Assembly (NCBI GenBank): GCA_964472315.1
Contig: CAYYJS010000007.1
Span: forward strand, 22,629-86,628
Direction of reading: 5' to 3'
DNA: 64,000 nt
Origin: CAYYJS01 sp964472315
Lineage (GTDB): Bacteria > Verrucomicrobiota > Kiritimatiellia > UBA8416
In this document: positions 1-9,096 of the stretch, piece after piece
How positions within the stretch are numbered: position 1 is the first letter of the stretch
Layout of the letters: every line of letters begins with the position of its first letter
Translations under genes and position numbers: made by a program
Notes under the pieces: model-generated
Seen by the model: only the letters and a program-made list of their open reading frames with translations
Told to the model about the DNA's origin: nothing
The model's database searches: none

Positions 1-1173
1 CGCCGTCTCGCCGACGGGCAGGGACGCCAGGTCTTCGGGCGCGCATCGGAACATGCGCAGGGCTTCGGCATTGGCATCGAGAATCCGCAGACTCCCGATT
101 TCGTGGACGAAAATGCCGTCCGATGTGACGTCGAAAATGGTCCGGTAGGTTTCGGCGGCGACTTGCGTGGCGCGCCGGTTGTCGGCCATGAGCTGCAGGC
201 GGCGACGGGAAAGGGTGGATGCCGCGAGACACAGGGATGCGAGCAAGGTCGCCAACGCGAAGACCAGCGCGAGCATGCCGGGCGGCGTCCAACCCGCGGT
301 GTTGCGCAGAACCAGCAGGGTCCAGTTCCCGGCGGGATCATCCATGTCGATGGGGTGTCGTGCGACCGCGTACCGTGACGCTTCGAAATCGGTGTAAGGT
401 TGGGTGGCGTCCAGGAGGATGGGGGAGGGTTGCTTCGCCGCGTCCGCGGCGGCATTCGATGGCATGGTCGTCATCGTCGACACGTACCGCAGGATCCAGT
501 CCTGACGGTTGGCCGAAAAAACCTCACCGGACGGGTCTACGACGGCGACCGTGTCCGTCGAATGGGCGAAGAGCGAGTCGATATCGTCCGCGGGCATCTT
601 GACCACGACGACGCCGATGACGGAGGAGTGGCCGTCTCTGTCGGGCAATGACCGAACCGGGGCCGAATAGTAGATGCCGCGCTTGCCGGTGGTGAGTCCG
701 AGCGTCATGTAGCGCGCGGGACGGCCCTCAAGGGCGCGTCGGAAGTACGGCCGGAAGTCGTACGCGATGCCGGTGGCGGTCGCGCCGTCGTCGAACGGGC
801 TGCAGACGACGATGACGCCGGCGGTGTTCATGCCGTAGATGACCGAAGCGTCGAGAAGGTCGCGCGTCTGGATCAGCGACTGCACGAGGCTTGGCGGGTC
901 GGGCGGCAGTACGCCGGTCACCGTACTCTTCAGACGCAGGTTGGACACCCCCATGGCATCCGCCGCGCCGCGGGCGGGTGACCGTCGAAGCGTCTCGTCG
1001 AACCGGGCGGCATACTCGTGCGTGTCCCGTTGGAAACGGCGCGCGTGATGGTCGCGCATGCGCAAGGCGACAAGCAGGCAGACCGTCCCGGCGATGACGA
1101 GCGTCAGGGCCGCGGCCGCGACGAACGGCATCAGTCGGAAGCGTCTGGCGGTTTCGAAGGAGCGTTCCTGCAT
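1..1173 (-). CDS. Membrane sensor protein with Cache-type periplasmic domain and PAS domain (3' part outside the window)
   Basis: The reverse strand is open from an ATG at 1173 to the window edge (391 residues visible). The protein starts MQERSF, has a membrane helix at about residues 15-36, then a long extracytoplasmic stretch. That stretch contains a DctB-like Cache pattern (VIYGMN, YDFRPYF, GIYYSAPV, GVVVVKM), and a second membrane helix follows at about 305-330. A PAS start follows (FDVTSDGIFVHE, then LDANAEALRMF). This architecture is that of a ligand-sensing histidine kinase or diguanylate cyclase, but the output domain lies beyond base 1, so the catalytic class is unknown. No strong Shine-Dalgarno sequence is seen before the ATG. 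It is divergent from the lipoprotein operon that starts at 1314. Confidence 0.82.
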   Translation of the reverse strand, partial: MQERSFETARRFRLMPFVAAAALTLVIAGTVCLLVALRMRDHHARRFQRDTHEYAARFDETLRRSPARGAADAMGVSNLRLKSTVTGVLPPDPPSLVQSLIQTRDLLDASVIYGMNTAGVIVVCSPFDDGATATGIAYDFRPYFRRALEGRPARYMTLGLTTGKRGIYYSAPVRSLPDRDGHSSVIGVVVVKMPADDIDSLFAHSTDTVAVVDPSGEVFSANRQDWILRYVSTMTTMPSNAAADAAKQPSPILLDATQPYTDFEASRYAVARHPIDMDDPAGNWTLLVLRNTAGWTPPGMLALVFALATLLASLCLAASTLSRRRLQLMADNRRATQVAAETYRTIFDVTSDGIFVHEIGSLRILDANAEALRMFRCAPEDLASLPVGETA

Positions 1174-1313
1174 GACGGGAACATCATACGGTGGGGGCGC
1201 GCCGGTCGGAAGCAGAAAACGCGGGAAGTGGATTGGCGGCGTTGCAGAGGGCACTGAGGGCTTGCGGCCCGTCGTTGTCTATGGTTCACTGGCACCATAG
1301 AGGGGAGAAAGCC

Positions 1314-1934
1314 ATGATGACGAGAGTGGATGGTTGGGTCGGGTCGGCGCTGGGTGTTCTCGTGGTCGCCGCGATGCTGTCGGGGTGTCAGACGACGCGA
1401 CAGGTCAGTCGGGTTGGCGTCGACGAGGTGATTGACTTGAGCGGGCGGTGGAATGACACCGATTCGCGTCTGGTCGCCGAGGAGATGATCAGCCAGTTGT
1501 CGCAGGCGGGGTTTGTCGGCGAGTTTCGCGATACGAAGGGGCGGAAGCCGGTGATGATGGTGGGCATGGTGCGCAACGAGTCGGACGAGCACATTGCCCT
1601 GGACACGTTCATCAAGGATATCGAACGGGCGCTGGTCAACTCCGGACGCATCCGAGTGGTTGCCGACAGCGGGGAACGCGCCGAACTGCGCAACGAGCGC
1701 CACGACCAGCAATCGTTCGCCTCCGAAGAGTCCGCCAAGCGTCTGGCCGCGGAAACCGGCGCCGATTTCATGCTCAAGGGAGCGCTGAAGACGCAGGTGG
1801 ATGCGATTCAGGGACAGCAGGTCAAGTTCTACCAGATCGATCTGGAGCTGATGGACGTCGAGAACAACGAAAAGGCGTGGATCGGTTCGAAGAAGATCAA
1901 GAAGCAGGTCAAGCAGCGGCGCGTGACCTGGTAG
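1314..1934 (+). CDS. lpoB: LpoB-like penicillin-binding-protein activator lipoprotein
   Basis: A 206-residue protein with a lipoprotein signal ending LSGC (Cys25). It has the LpoB-type fold pattern: DTDSRLVAEEM, KPVMMVGMVRNESDEHI, DTFIKDIERALVNSGRIRVV, then ADFMLKGAL and a C-terminal IGSKKIKKQVK. Family knowledge: outer-membrane lipoprotein that activates the bifunctional peptidoglycan synthase PBP1b. The ATG at 1314 follows AGGGGAG at about 7 bases; an in-frame upstream start at 1191 has no support. It is the first gene of a three-gene lipoprotein operon. The grouping with COG3014 and LPP20-type partners recurs in several phyla. Confidence 0.85.
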   Translation: MMTRVDGWVGSALGVLVVAAMLSGCQTTRQVSRVGVDEVIDLSGRWNDTDSRLVAEEMISQLSQAGFVGEFRDTKGRKPVMMVGMVRNESDEHIALDTFIKDIERALVNSGRIRVVADSGERAELRNERHDQQSFASEESAKRLAAETGADFMLKGALKTQVDAIQGQQVKFYQIDLELMDVENNEKAWIGSKKIKKQVKQRRVTW

Positions 1935-1968
1935 TGCGCGGCGTCGCCACACACGAGGCGGGGGTCTG

Positions 1969-3366
1969 GTGCGAAGTCTTCTCATAGCGGCATTTGCGGC
2001 ATGCCTGGGCTCGCTGACCGGTGGTTGCGCCTGTCTGCTCACGTATGACACGCATTACCCGCTGGCGGAGCAGAATCTGGCGCAGGGCGGCTACGAGGCG
2101 GCCGCGGCGCAGATCCGTCAGAACAAGGAACTCTACACCGCCAAGAACGCGGTCCTGTACTACCTCGATGCGGGGATGCTCGAGCACTATGCCGGAAACT
2201 TCGACGCCAGCAACGTGATGCTGACCGAAGCCGAGCGCGGCATCGAGGACGGCTATACCAAGAGCGCGAGTCGCGGGGCGGCGGGATTGCTGCTGAACGA
2301 CAACACGTTCGCCTACGCGGGCGAAGACTACGAGAACGCGTACGTCAATGTCTTCAAGGCCCTGAACTACCTTGGCAAGGGCGAGCCCGAGAGCGCTTTC
2401 GTGGAAGTCCGCCGGGTCAACAACAAGTTGTCCATGCTGGGGGACCGGTACGCGGCGCAGACGCAGGCTTTCAATGCGGAGATGAAGGAGTACGGGCAGG
2501 CGCGGCGGACGCCCCGGAACTACTTCCAGGAATGCGCGCTGGGGCGGTTTCTCAGTCTGGTGCTGTACCGGCACGATGGCAAGCTGGACGATGCCCGCAT
2601 CGATCTCGACCATTTGCGTCGGGCATGGAAGGTGCAGCCCGGAATGTACGATTTCGCCGAACCGCGGTTGCCCGGCTGTCTGTCGCCGTTAACCGCGGAT
2701 CAGGCCCGGCTCACCGTCGTCAGTTTTACGGGGCGCGCGCCGATCAAGGAAGCCGAGACGCTGCATGCGTTCTCGCTCACGAACCAGGTCGTCATCAGCA
2801 TCCAACCGCCGGAGAGCATGACGGCGGACCGGGCGGCGGTCGTGTTGCCGTGGAAGGATATGAAGCCCGGGTACCATTTCAAGTGCACGATCCCGAGGCT
2901 CATCGCGCGCGGCTCGGCCGTGACGCATGTCCGTGTGATTGTCGACGACAAGCTGGCGTTCTCGCTCGAGTGCATCGAGTCGCTGGAGAACGCCGCCCGG
3001 GAAACGTTCCGTATCCGGCAACCGATGATCCTGTTGCGGACCGGCATCCGTGTGCTCATGAAGGGGGTGGCGGTGCATCAGGCGCGACAGGAGATCAAGA
3101 AGGAGGCGAAGGACGACGCAATGGGTGACTTCCTCGCTTTTCTGGCGATGGAGGCGGTCATGGCGACCGAAATCGCCGATTGCCGGATTTCGCGCTTTTT
3201 CCCGGCACGGGCCTACGTGGGCGAGGTCGACGTGACGCCGGGGACGCACGCCGTCCGCGTGGAGTATCTGGGCGCGGACAAGCAGGTGTTGTACACGCAT
3301 GATCTGGGTGCCGTGGAAGCGCGCGGTGGAAGCCTGAATGTCAAGGAGTCGGTATGTATACAATGA
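1969..3366 (+). CDS. COG3014-type tetratricopeptide-like lipoprotein
   Basis: A 465-residue exported protein starting at a GTG preceded by GAGGCGGGGG. The N-terminus is hydrophobic with Cys20/Cys22, so it is probably a lipoprotein, although the lipobox is not canonical. Residues about 30-200 look helical and repeat-like (YEAAAAQIRQNK, LDAGMLEHYAGNF, YENAYVNVFKALNYL, ESAFVEVRRVN), as in COG3014 proteins. The C-terminal half is beta-rich and ends near VDVTPGTHAVRVEYLG. It sits between LpoB and an LPP20-like lipoprotein and its 3' end overlaps the next start. The exact role is unknown; context suggests envelope or peptidoglycan-synthesis support. Confidence 0.75.
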   Translation: MRSLLIAAFAACLGSLTGGCACLLTYDTHYPLAEQNLAQGGYEAAAAQIRQNKELYTAKNAVLYYLDAGMLEHYAGNFDASNVMLTEAERGIEDGYTKSASRGAAGLLLNDNTFAYAGEDYENAYVNVFKALNYLGKGEPESAFVEVRRVNNKLSMLGDRYAAQTQAFNAEMKEYGQARRTPRNYFQECALGRFLSLVLYRHDGKLDDARIDLDHLRRAWKVQPGMYDFAEPRLPGCLSPLTADQARLTVVSFTGRAPIKEAETLHAFSLTNQVVISIQPPESMTADRAAVVLPWKDMKPGYHFKCTIPRLIARGSAVTHVRVIVDDKLAFSLECIESLENAARETFRIRQPMILLRTGIRVLMKGVAVHQARQEIKKEAKDDAMGDFLAFLAMEAVMATEIADCRISRFFPARAYVGEVDVTPGTHAVRVEYLGADKQVLYTHDLGAVEARGGSLNVKESVCIQ

Positions 3367-4427
3367 TGAAGGTGGCGGGGAAGTTCGCGGGTTCGGCGGC
3401 CTGTCTGCTGGTTGCCGTCTCGTGCGCGACGAATGCGGGCGTCGGCACGCCTCAGGCGGCGTCGGCGCAAACGAAAGGCGTGCCCGAATGGGTGACGAAT
3501 CCCGGCCGCCGCTATCCGGCGGCGCACTATCTCGTGGCCGTGGGTTCCGGGGATTCCCGGCGCGCGGCCGAGGACAACGCGGTGGCGGGATTGGCGCGGA
3601 TCTTCGAATCGAAGATCGACTCCGAGGAAACGCTGGTGGAGCACTATCGGGAGCTGATGGGCGCGCGCGGGAACACGTTCGAGGCGACGTCCGACATGGA
3701 CCGGCGCGTGCGCATCCGGGCCAATCAGGAATTGCTTAATGTGCAGTTCGGCGAGAGTGGCGTCGATGGAGCGGGGCGGACGTATGCGATCGCCTACATG
3801 GAGCGGGGCGTGACCGCGGGCATCTACGCGAAGCGCATCGAGGAGAATGCGGCGGTTGTCGCGCGCTTCGTGACGCGGGCCGGCGAGGTGACGGATGCGG
3901 CGCGGCGCTATGCCTTCCGGAACGCCGCGTGGATCGTGGCCAAGGCGAACCAGGATTACATCCGGCAGATGGACATCATTGTGCCCGGCTCGTCGTCCCG
4001 GCAGAGCCCGGGGTATACGGTGGACGGGTTGCGGATGGCCGCGTTGGAGGCGGCGCGCGACCTGCGGGTGACGATCGGCGTCGAGGGCGACGAAGGCGGT
4101 GTGGTGACCGAGACGATCGCCAAGGCGGTCACCGGGCTTGGTTTTGCCGTGGTCGAGGCGGATGCGACGATGGACGTGAAGGCGACGTTGCGCATCGAGC
4201 CCACGGATCTCAAGCGCGCGGATGCCGAGTTCGTGCGCTACGAATACGGCATCCGGATCATGCAGGGCGGGGTCACGCTTCTGGGGACGAGCGGCAACGG
4301 ACGCGAAGGGCATGTGTCGCTGTCCGCGGCGCGCAAGCGGGCCCTGGTCCGCGCCTGCGGGGAGATCGAGAATCACCTCAGCGCCGGACTTCGGCGTTAC
4401 TTCGACCGGTTGGTCAAGGACGCCTGA
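3354..4427 (+). CDS. LPP20-family lipoprotein
   Basis: A 357-residue protein with an N-terminal export signal and a probable lipidated Cys24 (VAVSC). Residues about 45-150 match the LPP20 pattern: PEWVTNPGRRYP, YLVAVGSGDSRRAAEDNAVAGLARIFESKI. The rest contains a domain with VTIGVEGDEGGVV and a C-terminal segment (RALVRACGEIENHL) recalling LpoB/CsgG-like folds. ATG 3354 is chosen because AAGGAG lies five bases upstream; it overlaps the preceding gene by 13 bases, so translation is probably coupled. Methionines at 3363 and 3366 are alternative starts. Function is not established; it probably works with the two preceding envelope lipoproteins. Confidence 0.75.
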   Translation: MYTMMKVAGKFAGSAACLLVAVSCATNAGVGTPQAASAQTKGVPEWVTNPGRRYPAAHYLVAVGSGDSRRAAEDNAVAGLARIFESKIDSEETLVEHYRELMGARGNTFEATSDMDRRVRIRANQELLNVQFGESGVDGAGRTYAIAYMERGVTAGIYAKRIEENAAVVARFVTRAGEVTDAARRYAFRNAAWIVAKANQDYIRQMDIIVPGSSSRQSPGYTVDGLRMAALEAARDLRVTIGVEGDEGGVVTETIAKAVTGLGFAVVEADATMDVKATLRIEPTDLKRADAEFVRYEYGIRIMQGGVTLLGTSGNGREGHVSLSAARKRALVRACGEIENHLSAGLRRYFDRLVKDA

Positions 4428-4460
4428 CGCGGCGCGTGCTCCGTGGCGGGCACGCGGCGG

Positions 4461-5129
4461 CTATCGCGTGGCGAGTTCCTCTTCGGTGTCGGCGTGGTCG
4501 GTCCGTACCGAGGCGTGGATGTGGGCACCGCCGCGGGCGGGCGACTCGTGGTAGACCCAGTCGAATCCCGCGGCCCAGCACAGCTTGGCGAGTTCCTCCA
4601 GGCCCAACTCGTCGCAGGTGACATCGATGGCTCGTCCCTCCTTGTGCAGGGACCGCGAGTTGTGGATCTTGGTTGGACGATACGCATCGTGAACTTCGAG
4701 CGTGCCGTTCCGTGTGGCGACGAGCGCGATCAGGCGCCGCAGGGGGAGATCCAGGGCGCGGTGCACCGAATGGTCGCATTCGTCGTCGCCGGTATCGTGG
4801 TCGCTTTCCCACCAGACGCGCGAATCGTCGACATACACGAGGTCGCGACCGGGCGAGAACCGTTCGGGGTCGACGCTGCCCGAGACATCCATCTCGCGGC
4901 GTGTGGGGAGGTGCGTGTTGCGCGGAAACGCGGCGGGTATGTCGCGTACGGCCGTCAGCGGTTGTGTCGCCGTCGGGGGCGATACCGACTCCACGGGCGC
5001 GATGTCCTGTGCCCGCGAGTGCCGGCGTTCCACCCGATGCAGCAGCATGCCGACGACCGTCGCGCACAGCAGAATCCCGCCGGCGATCGCCATGACCGCG
5101 AGCCTGCCCATGGTCGTGAGTCCACGCAT
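4461..5129 (-). CDS. Membrane-anchored Hedgehog/DD-peptidase-fold zinc protein
   Basis: A 222-residue protein with one N-terminal membrane helix (residues 8-30), a low-complexity linker and a C-terminal zinc-peptidase-like domain (about 115-212). The domain carries SLHKEGRAIDVT (His162, Asp169), GFDWVYHES (Glu195) and AHIHASV (His203, His205). The same order and near-identical wording is found in the amino-terminal signalling domain of animal Hedgehog proteins and in bacterial Hedgehog-like M15 peptidases. All zinc and catalytic positions are kept; a five-residue insertion (PARGG) separates the Glu from the His pair. It most likely cleaves or binds peptidoglycan peptides at the inner membrane. 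GGAGG lies about 11 bases before the ATG. It converges on the lipoprotein operon and is divergent from dprA. Confidence 0.8.
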   Translation of the reverse strand: MRGLTTMGRLAVMAIAGGILLCATVVGMLLHRVERRHSRAQDIAPVESVSPPTATQPLTAVRDIPAAFPRNTHLPTRREMDVSGSVDPERFSPGRDLVYVDDSRVWWESDHDTGDDECDHSVHRALDLPLRRLIALVATRNGTLEVHDAYRPTKIHNSRSLHKEGRAIDVTCDELGLEELAKLCWAAGFDWVYHESPARGGAHIHASVRTDHADTEEELATR

Positions 5130-5392
5130 TATCGGTGCCGCCTCCGTGGGAACGGGTTCTCGGAATCCCCGACGCGGGGAACGATGCGCCCGTACTGAAA
5201 CGCGGACATGATAGGGGACCCGCGCGCCGCTGTCAAACGGCCGGCACGGGCGCGGCCAATCTCCCGTCCCCGCGACGCGAGGTCGCGGGGGACGGCTCCA
5301 GAATGCGAATTGCCGCCACGGGCGGCAAAAGCCTTGTCAAGGCTTCGAATGTGTGTTACCCACCACAGCCTGTCAGGAGCCTGGATCGAACC

Positions 5393-6505
5393 ATGGACGA
5401 ACGAACGGCATATATCGCGCTTAATATGATGGAGGACATCGGTCCCGTCGGCGTGCGCGCCCTGGTCGCGAAACTCGGCTCCGCCGCCGCGATTTTCGAG
5501 GCCGCGCCGGCCGACCTGCGGGCCGCGGACGGCATCGGACCGAAGACGGTGGAGGCGATCGTGCGGCAGCGCGGCGCTATCCGTGTCGACGAGGAGCTGG
5601 CGCTGGCGGAAAAGCTGGGTTGCCGGCTCGTGGCGCAGATCGATCCGGAATACCCGGCGGCGCTGGGTGCGATCCACGATCCGCCGCTCGCGCTCTACGT
5701 GCGGGGTGAACTGCGGAACCGGGACCGGCACGCCATCGCCGTGGTCGGAACGCGCCGTGCGACGCAATACGGCATCGATTGCGCGCGCAAGCTTTCGTAT
5801 CAGTTGGCGCAGGCCGGGTTCACAATCCTGAGCGGGCTGGCGCGGGGCATCGATACCGCGGCGCATGAAGGTGCGATCCAGGGCGGCGGGCGTACGGTGG
5901 CGGTCATCGGCGCGGGACTTGCGGAGGTCTACCCGCCCGAGAACCGGCCGTTGGCCGACCGGATCTCCGAACACGGGGCCGTCGTGAGCGAATTTCCGAT
6001 GCGACGGCAACCGGACAAGACCACGTTTCCGATGCGCAACCGGATCGTCAGCGGCTTGTCGCGGGGGGTCCTGGTGGTCGAGGCGGGGCGCCGGAGCGGC
6101 GCCTCGATCACCGTCGAACAGGCTCTCCAGCAGGGACGCGACGTATTTGCCGTGCCGGGACGTATCGATTCGTATGCCTCGCAGGGCGCCAACGACCTGA
6201 TCAAGGCGGGCGCTCCGCTGGTGAGTTCCGTGGATGACATTCTGGGCCACTACGAGCTTCTGTTGCCGTCGCGGCAACCGGCCGGCGGCGATGCGGCGGG
6301 GGCGGGTGCCGCGCGGCCCCGGCCCGAATTGTCGGAAGGCGAGTCCGCTCTCGTCGCGCTGATCGGGCGCGGCGTGAGCGATGTCGACGGGTTGATCCGC
6401 GAGTCCGGCCTGGGTCCGGCCGCGGTGGGCGCCCTGCTTGTGGCGCTGGAGTTGAAGCGTGTGACCCGTGCCCTGCCGGGGCGGCAGGTCGCGCTGGTTG
6501 GATGA
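5393..6505 (+). CDS. dprA: DNA-processing protein DprA
   Basis: A 370-residue DprA/Smf protein. It has an N-terminal helix-hairpin-helix region (GPVGVRAL, ADGIGPKTVEAI), the Rossmann-like core (AVVGTRRATQYG, ILSGLARGIDTAAHEGA, TVAVIGAGL, YPPENR, FPMRNRIVSGLS, GALL-type end) and a C-terminal winged-helix domain after a Pro/Ala linker (about 300-365). Family role: binds incoming single-stranded DNA and loads RecA during transformation. ATG 5393 is chosen because it begins the conserved N-terminus, with CAGGAG about 12 bases upstream; the reading frame is open further 5' to 5135 without support. It is followed by topA and a Xer recombinase, an order also known from Firmicutes. Confidence 0.93.
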   Translation: MDERTAYIALNMMEDIGPVGVRALVAKLGSAAAIFEAAPADLRAADGIGPKTVEAIVRQRGAIRVDEELALAEKLGCRLVAQIDPEYPAALGAIHDPPLALYVRGELRNRDRHAIAVVGTRRATQYGIDCARKLSYQLAQAGFTILSGLARGIDTAAHEGAIQGGGRTVAVIGAGLAEVYPPENRPLADRISEHGAVVSEFPMRRQPDKTTFPMRNRIVSGLSRGVLVVEAGRRSGASITVEQALQQGRDVFAVPGRIDSYASQGANDLIKAGAPLVSSVDDILGHYELLLPSRQPAGGDAAGAGAARPRPELSEGESALVALIGRGVSDVDGLIRESGLGPAAVGALLVALELKRVTRALPGRQVALVG

Positions 6506-6536
6506 CGTGTTTCCATCGGTAGGGAGTGCTAGAGAT

Positions 6537-9086
6537 ATGGGCAAGAAACTGGTTATCGTGGAATCGCCGGCCAAGGCGAAGACCATCAACAAGATCCTGG
6601 GGCATGACTACATCGTCAAGTCGTCGATGGGGCATGTGCGCGACCTGCCGGAGAAACGTCTCGGCGTCGATATCGAACACGGGTTCGCACCGTCCTACGT
6701 GCTGGTCGAAGGCCGCAAGAAGGTGATCGGCGAATTGCGCGCCGCGGCCAGGGAATGCGACGAGATCTTTCTCGCGCCTGACCCGGACCGGGAAGGGGAG
6801 GCGATCGCCTGGCACCTGAAGGCCGTGTTGGAACCGGAGGCCGGCGACAAGCCGTTCTATCGGATTCAGTACAACGAGATCACGCCGCGCGCCGTGCGCG
6901 CGGCCTTCGACGCGCCGGGGGTCATCGATACGCGGCGTGTGGATGCCCAGCAGGCGCGCCGCGTGCTGGACCGCATCGTCGGGTACAAGGTCAGTCCGCT
7001 GTTGTGGCGGCATGTGCGCCGGGGGCTCAGCGCCGGACGCGTGCAATCGGTGGCGCTGCGGCTCGTGTGCGAACGCGAAGCCGCCATCCGCGAGTTCAAG
7101 CCCGAAGCCTACTGGCTCCTTGGCGCGCTCGTCCGCAAGCTGGTGGTGCCGTTGAGCCCGTTCCGGATCCGTCTGGTGCGCATGGACGGCGCGAAGATCG
7201 AGGTCAAGGCCGCCGACGAAGCCCGGCGCATCGAGACCGAACTGCAGGGCCGCCCGCTGGTCGTCGGGCAGGTGACCACGCGCGACGTGAAGCGCAACCC
7301 GTATCCGCCGTTCATCACCAGCACGCTGCAGCAGGCGGCGTCGACGGTGTGCGGTTTCTCGCCGCGCCGGACGATGCAGATCGCGCAGAGCCTGTACGAA
7401 GGCGTCAACCTCGGCGGCGGCCCCGAGGGTCTGATCACCTACATGCGAACCGATTCGTTTACCGTGGCGCGCGACGCGCAGGAAGCCTGCCGCGGGTTCG
7501 TCGAGCGCACCTACGGCAAGGAGTACTGCCCCGAGAAGCCCAACGTGTACCGCAGCCGATCCGGGGCGCAGGAGGCGCATGAAGCGATCCGGCCGACCGA
7601 TGTGTGCAGGACGCCGGACCAGGTGAAGGCGCACCTCGATCCGGCCGAACATAAGCTCTACAAGCTGATCTGGGAGCGCTTTGTGGCGTCGCAGATGGTC
7701 CCGGCGATCGTCGAGCGCCGCACGGCCGTGATCGAAGCGCGGCCGACGGCCGGCGCGGCGGAGGGTACGCACCATTACGAGTTCCAGGCAACGGCGTCGG
7801 AGGTCAAGTTCCCGGGATACCGGCTGGTTACACGCGAGGAAGAAAAGGCGCCCGAAGAGGGCGATGAGATCGAGGTGCTGCCGGTGCTGACCGAGGGCGA
7901 GCCGCTCGTGTGTCTCGAGGTGCTCTCCGAACGCAAGGAGACGCAGCCGCCGGCGCGCTTCTCCGAAGCGTCGCTGGTGAAGGCGCTGGAAGCCAACGGC
8001 GTGGGCCGCCCGAGCACGTATGCGCAGACCCTTTCGACGCTCCAGGCGCGCAGCTATGTCGAGCTCAAGAACCGCTCCCTGTGGCCTACGGACCTCGGTA
8101 TGGAGGCGAACGCGCTGCTGGTCAAGAGCCTGAACGAACTCTTCGACGTGGGGTTCACGGCGTCGATGGAGGATACGTTGGATAAGGTGGAGAGCGGCGA
8201 GGTGGAATGGACGACCATGCTGGCGACGTTCTACGCGCAGTTCTCCACGTGGATGGAGCGGACGAAGGAAGCGCCGGCGGATACGGCGCACGTACAACGG
8301 GTGCTGGCGTTGTTCGCCGGAGTTTCGGCGTGGGCGCCGGAGACCAAGCGCGGGCGGCGCACGTACAGCGACGAGCGCTTTGTCGCCTCGATCGTCAAGC
8401 AGATCGCGGACGAAAAGCCGGTGACGCCGCGGCAGTTCGAGGCGCTCGCGAAGATCGCGTGCCGCTATCGCACGCAGGTTGCGGGGATCGAGGATGCGTT
8501 GACGGCCTGCGGGATGGAAGCGCTGCTGACGGCGCCGGAACTGGAACCGCCCCTGGCCAGTTCCCTGCGCAAGCTCGATGTGCTCGACGGCATCGAGCTG
8601 GACGAATCGACCCGCAAGTTCATCGACTCGCTGGGTGAGCAGGTGCGGGGGGGGCGCCGGCTCTCGCCGGCGCAACTCGCGGCGCTCGACAAGACCGTCC
8701 TGTCGCGCGGCAAGGAGATCGAGGGTTTCGACGGGCTGCGCGAGGAACTGGGCCTTGGCGGTCAGTCGTTGCCCGAGGACAACGAAAGCGCCCCGCTGCT
8801 GGCGCTGATGGCGCACGTCCGGGAATGGCAGCCGCCCGTCAAACGCGGCAAGCGCGAATTCGACGACAGTGCGTTCCTGGAGTCCTTGAGCCGGCAGTAC
8901 GAGTCCAAGCGCTACCTGTCCGACCGACAGCGGGCGGCGCTGAAACGCATGCTGGTGCGCTACCGGGCGCAGATTCCCGACTTCGATACGGCGGCTTCGA
9001 CCTACGACCTGAAGGCGGCGCCGAAGCGGGTCGGCGGTCGGCGTGGCGGTCGCGGGGGCAAATCCGCGGCGTCGTCCGAGGAATAG
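6537..9086 (+). CDS. topA: DNA topoisomerase I (type IA)
   Basis: An 849-residue type IA topoisomerase. Visible are the Toprim domain (VIVESPAKAKTI near residue 6, APDPDREGEAIAWHL near 80) and the active-site motif GLITYMRTDS with Tyr302; the core ends near residue 575. It relaxes negative supercoils. The usual C-terminal zinc ribbons are absent. Instead there are three divergent repeats of about 55-60 residues (roughly 598-655, 684-735, 762-820). They share the pattern F..S...Q......LS..Q..AL.....RYR.QI, and a basic Gly/Arg tail follows. ATG 6537 follows AGGGAG at 10 bases. It lies 31 bases after dprA and 10 bases before the recombinase gene. Confidence 0.95.
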   Translation: MGKKLVIVESPAKAKTINKILGHDYIVKSSMGHVRDLPEKRLGVDIEHGFAPSYVLVEGRKKVIGELRAAARECDEIFLAPDPDREGEAIAWHLKAVLEPEAGDKPFYRIQYNEITPRAVRAAFDAPGVIDTRRVDAQQARRVLDRIVGYKVSPLLWRHVRRGLSAGRVQSVALRLVCEREAAIREFKPEAYWLLGALVRKLVVPLSPFRIRLVRMDGAKIEVKAADEARRIETELQGRPLVVGQVTTRDVKRNPYPPFITSTLQQAASTVCGFSPRRTMQIAQSLYEGVNLGGGPEGLITYMRTDSFTVARDAQEACRGFVERTYGKEYCPEKPNVYRSRSGAQEAHEAIRPTDVCRTPDQVKAHLDPAEHKLYKLIWERFVASQMVPAIVERRTAVIEARPTAGAAEGTHHYEFQATASEVKFPGYRLVTREEEKAPEEGDEIEVLPVLTEGEPLVCLEVLSERKETQPPARFSEASLVKALEANGVGRPSTYAQTLSTLQARSYVELKNRSLWPTDLGMEANALLVKSLNELFDVGFTASMEDTLDKVESGEVEWTTMLATFYAQFSTWMERTKEAPADTAHVQRVLALFAGVSAWAPETKRGRRTYSDERFVASIVKQIADEKPVTPRQFEALAKIACRYRTQVAGIEDALTACGMEALLTAPELEPPLASSLRKLDVLDGIELDESTRKFIDSLGEQVRGGRRLSPAQLAALDKTVLSRGKEIEGFDGLREELGLGGQSLPEDNESAPLLALMAHVREWQPPVKRGKREFDDSAFLESLSRQYESKRYLSDRQRAALKRMLVRYRAQIPDFDTAASTYDLKAAPKRVGGRRGGRGGKSAASSEE

Positions 9087-9096
9087 GGAGCCACGT

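Noticed and set aside
6201..8816. 871-codon open frame on the minus strand opposite topA
   Set aside because: It is a composition-driven shadow: low-complexity Arg/His/Pro protein, no motifs, and the plus strand carries an unmistakable topoisomerase.
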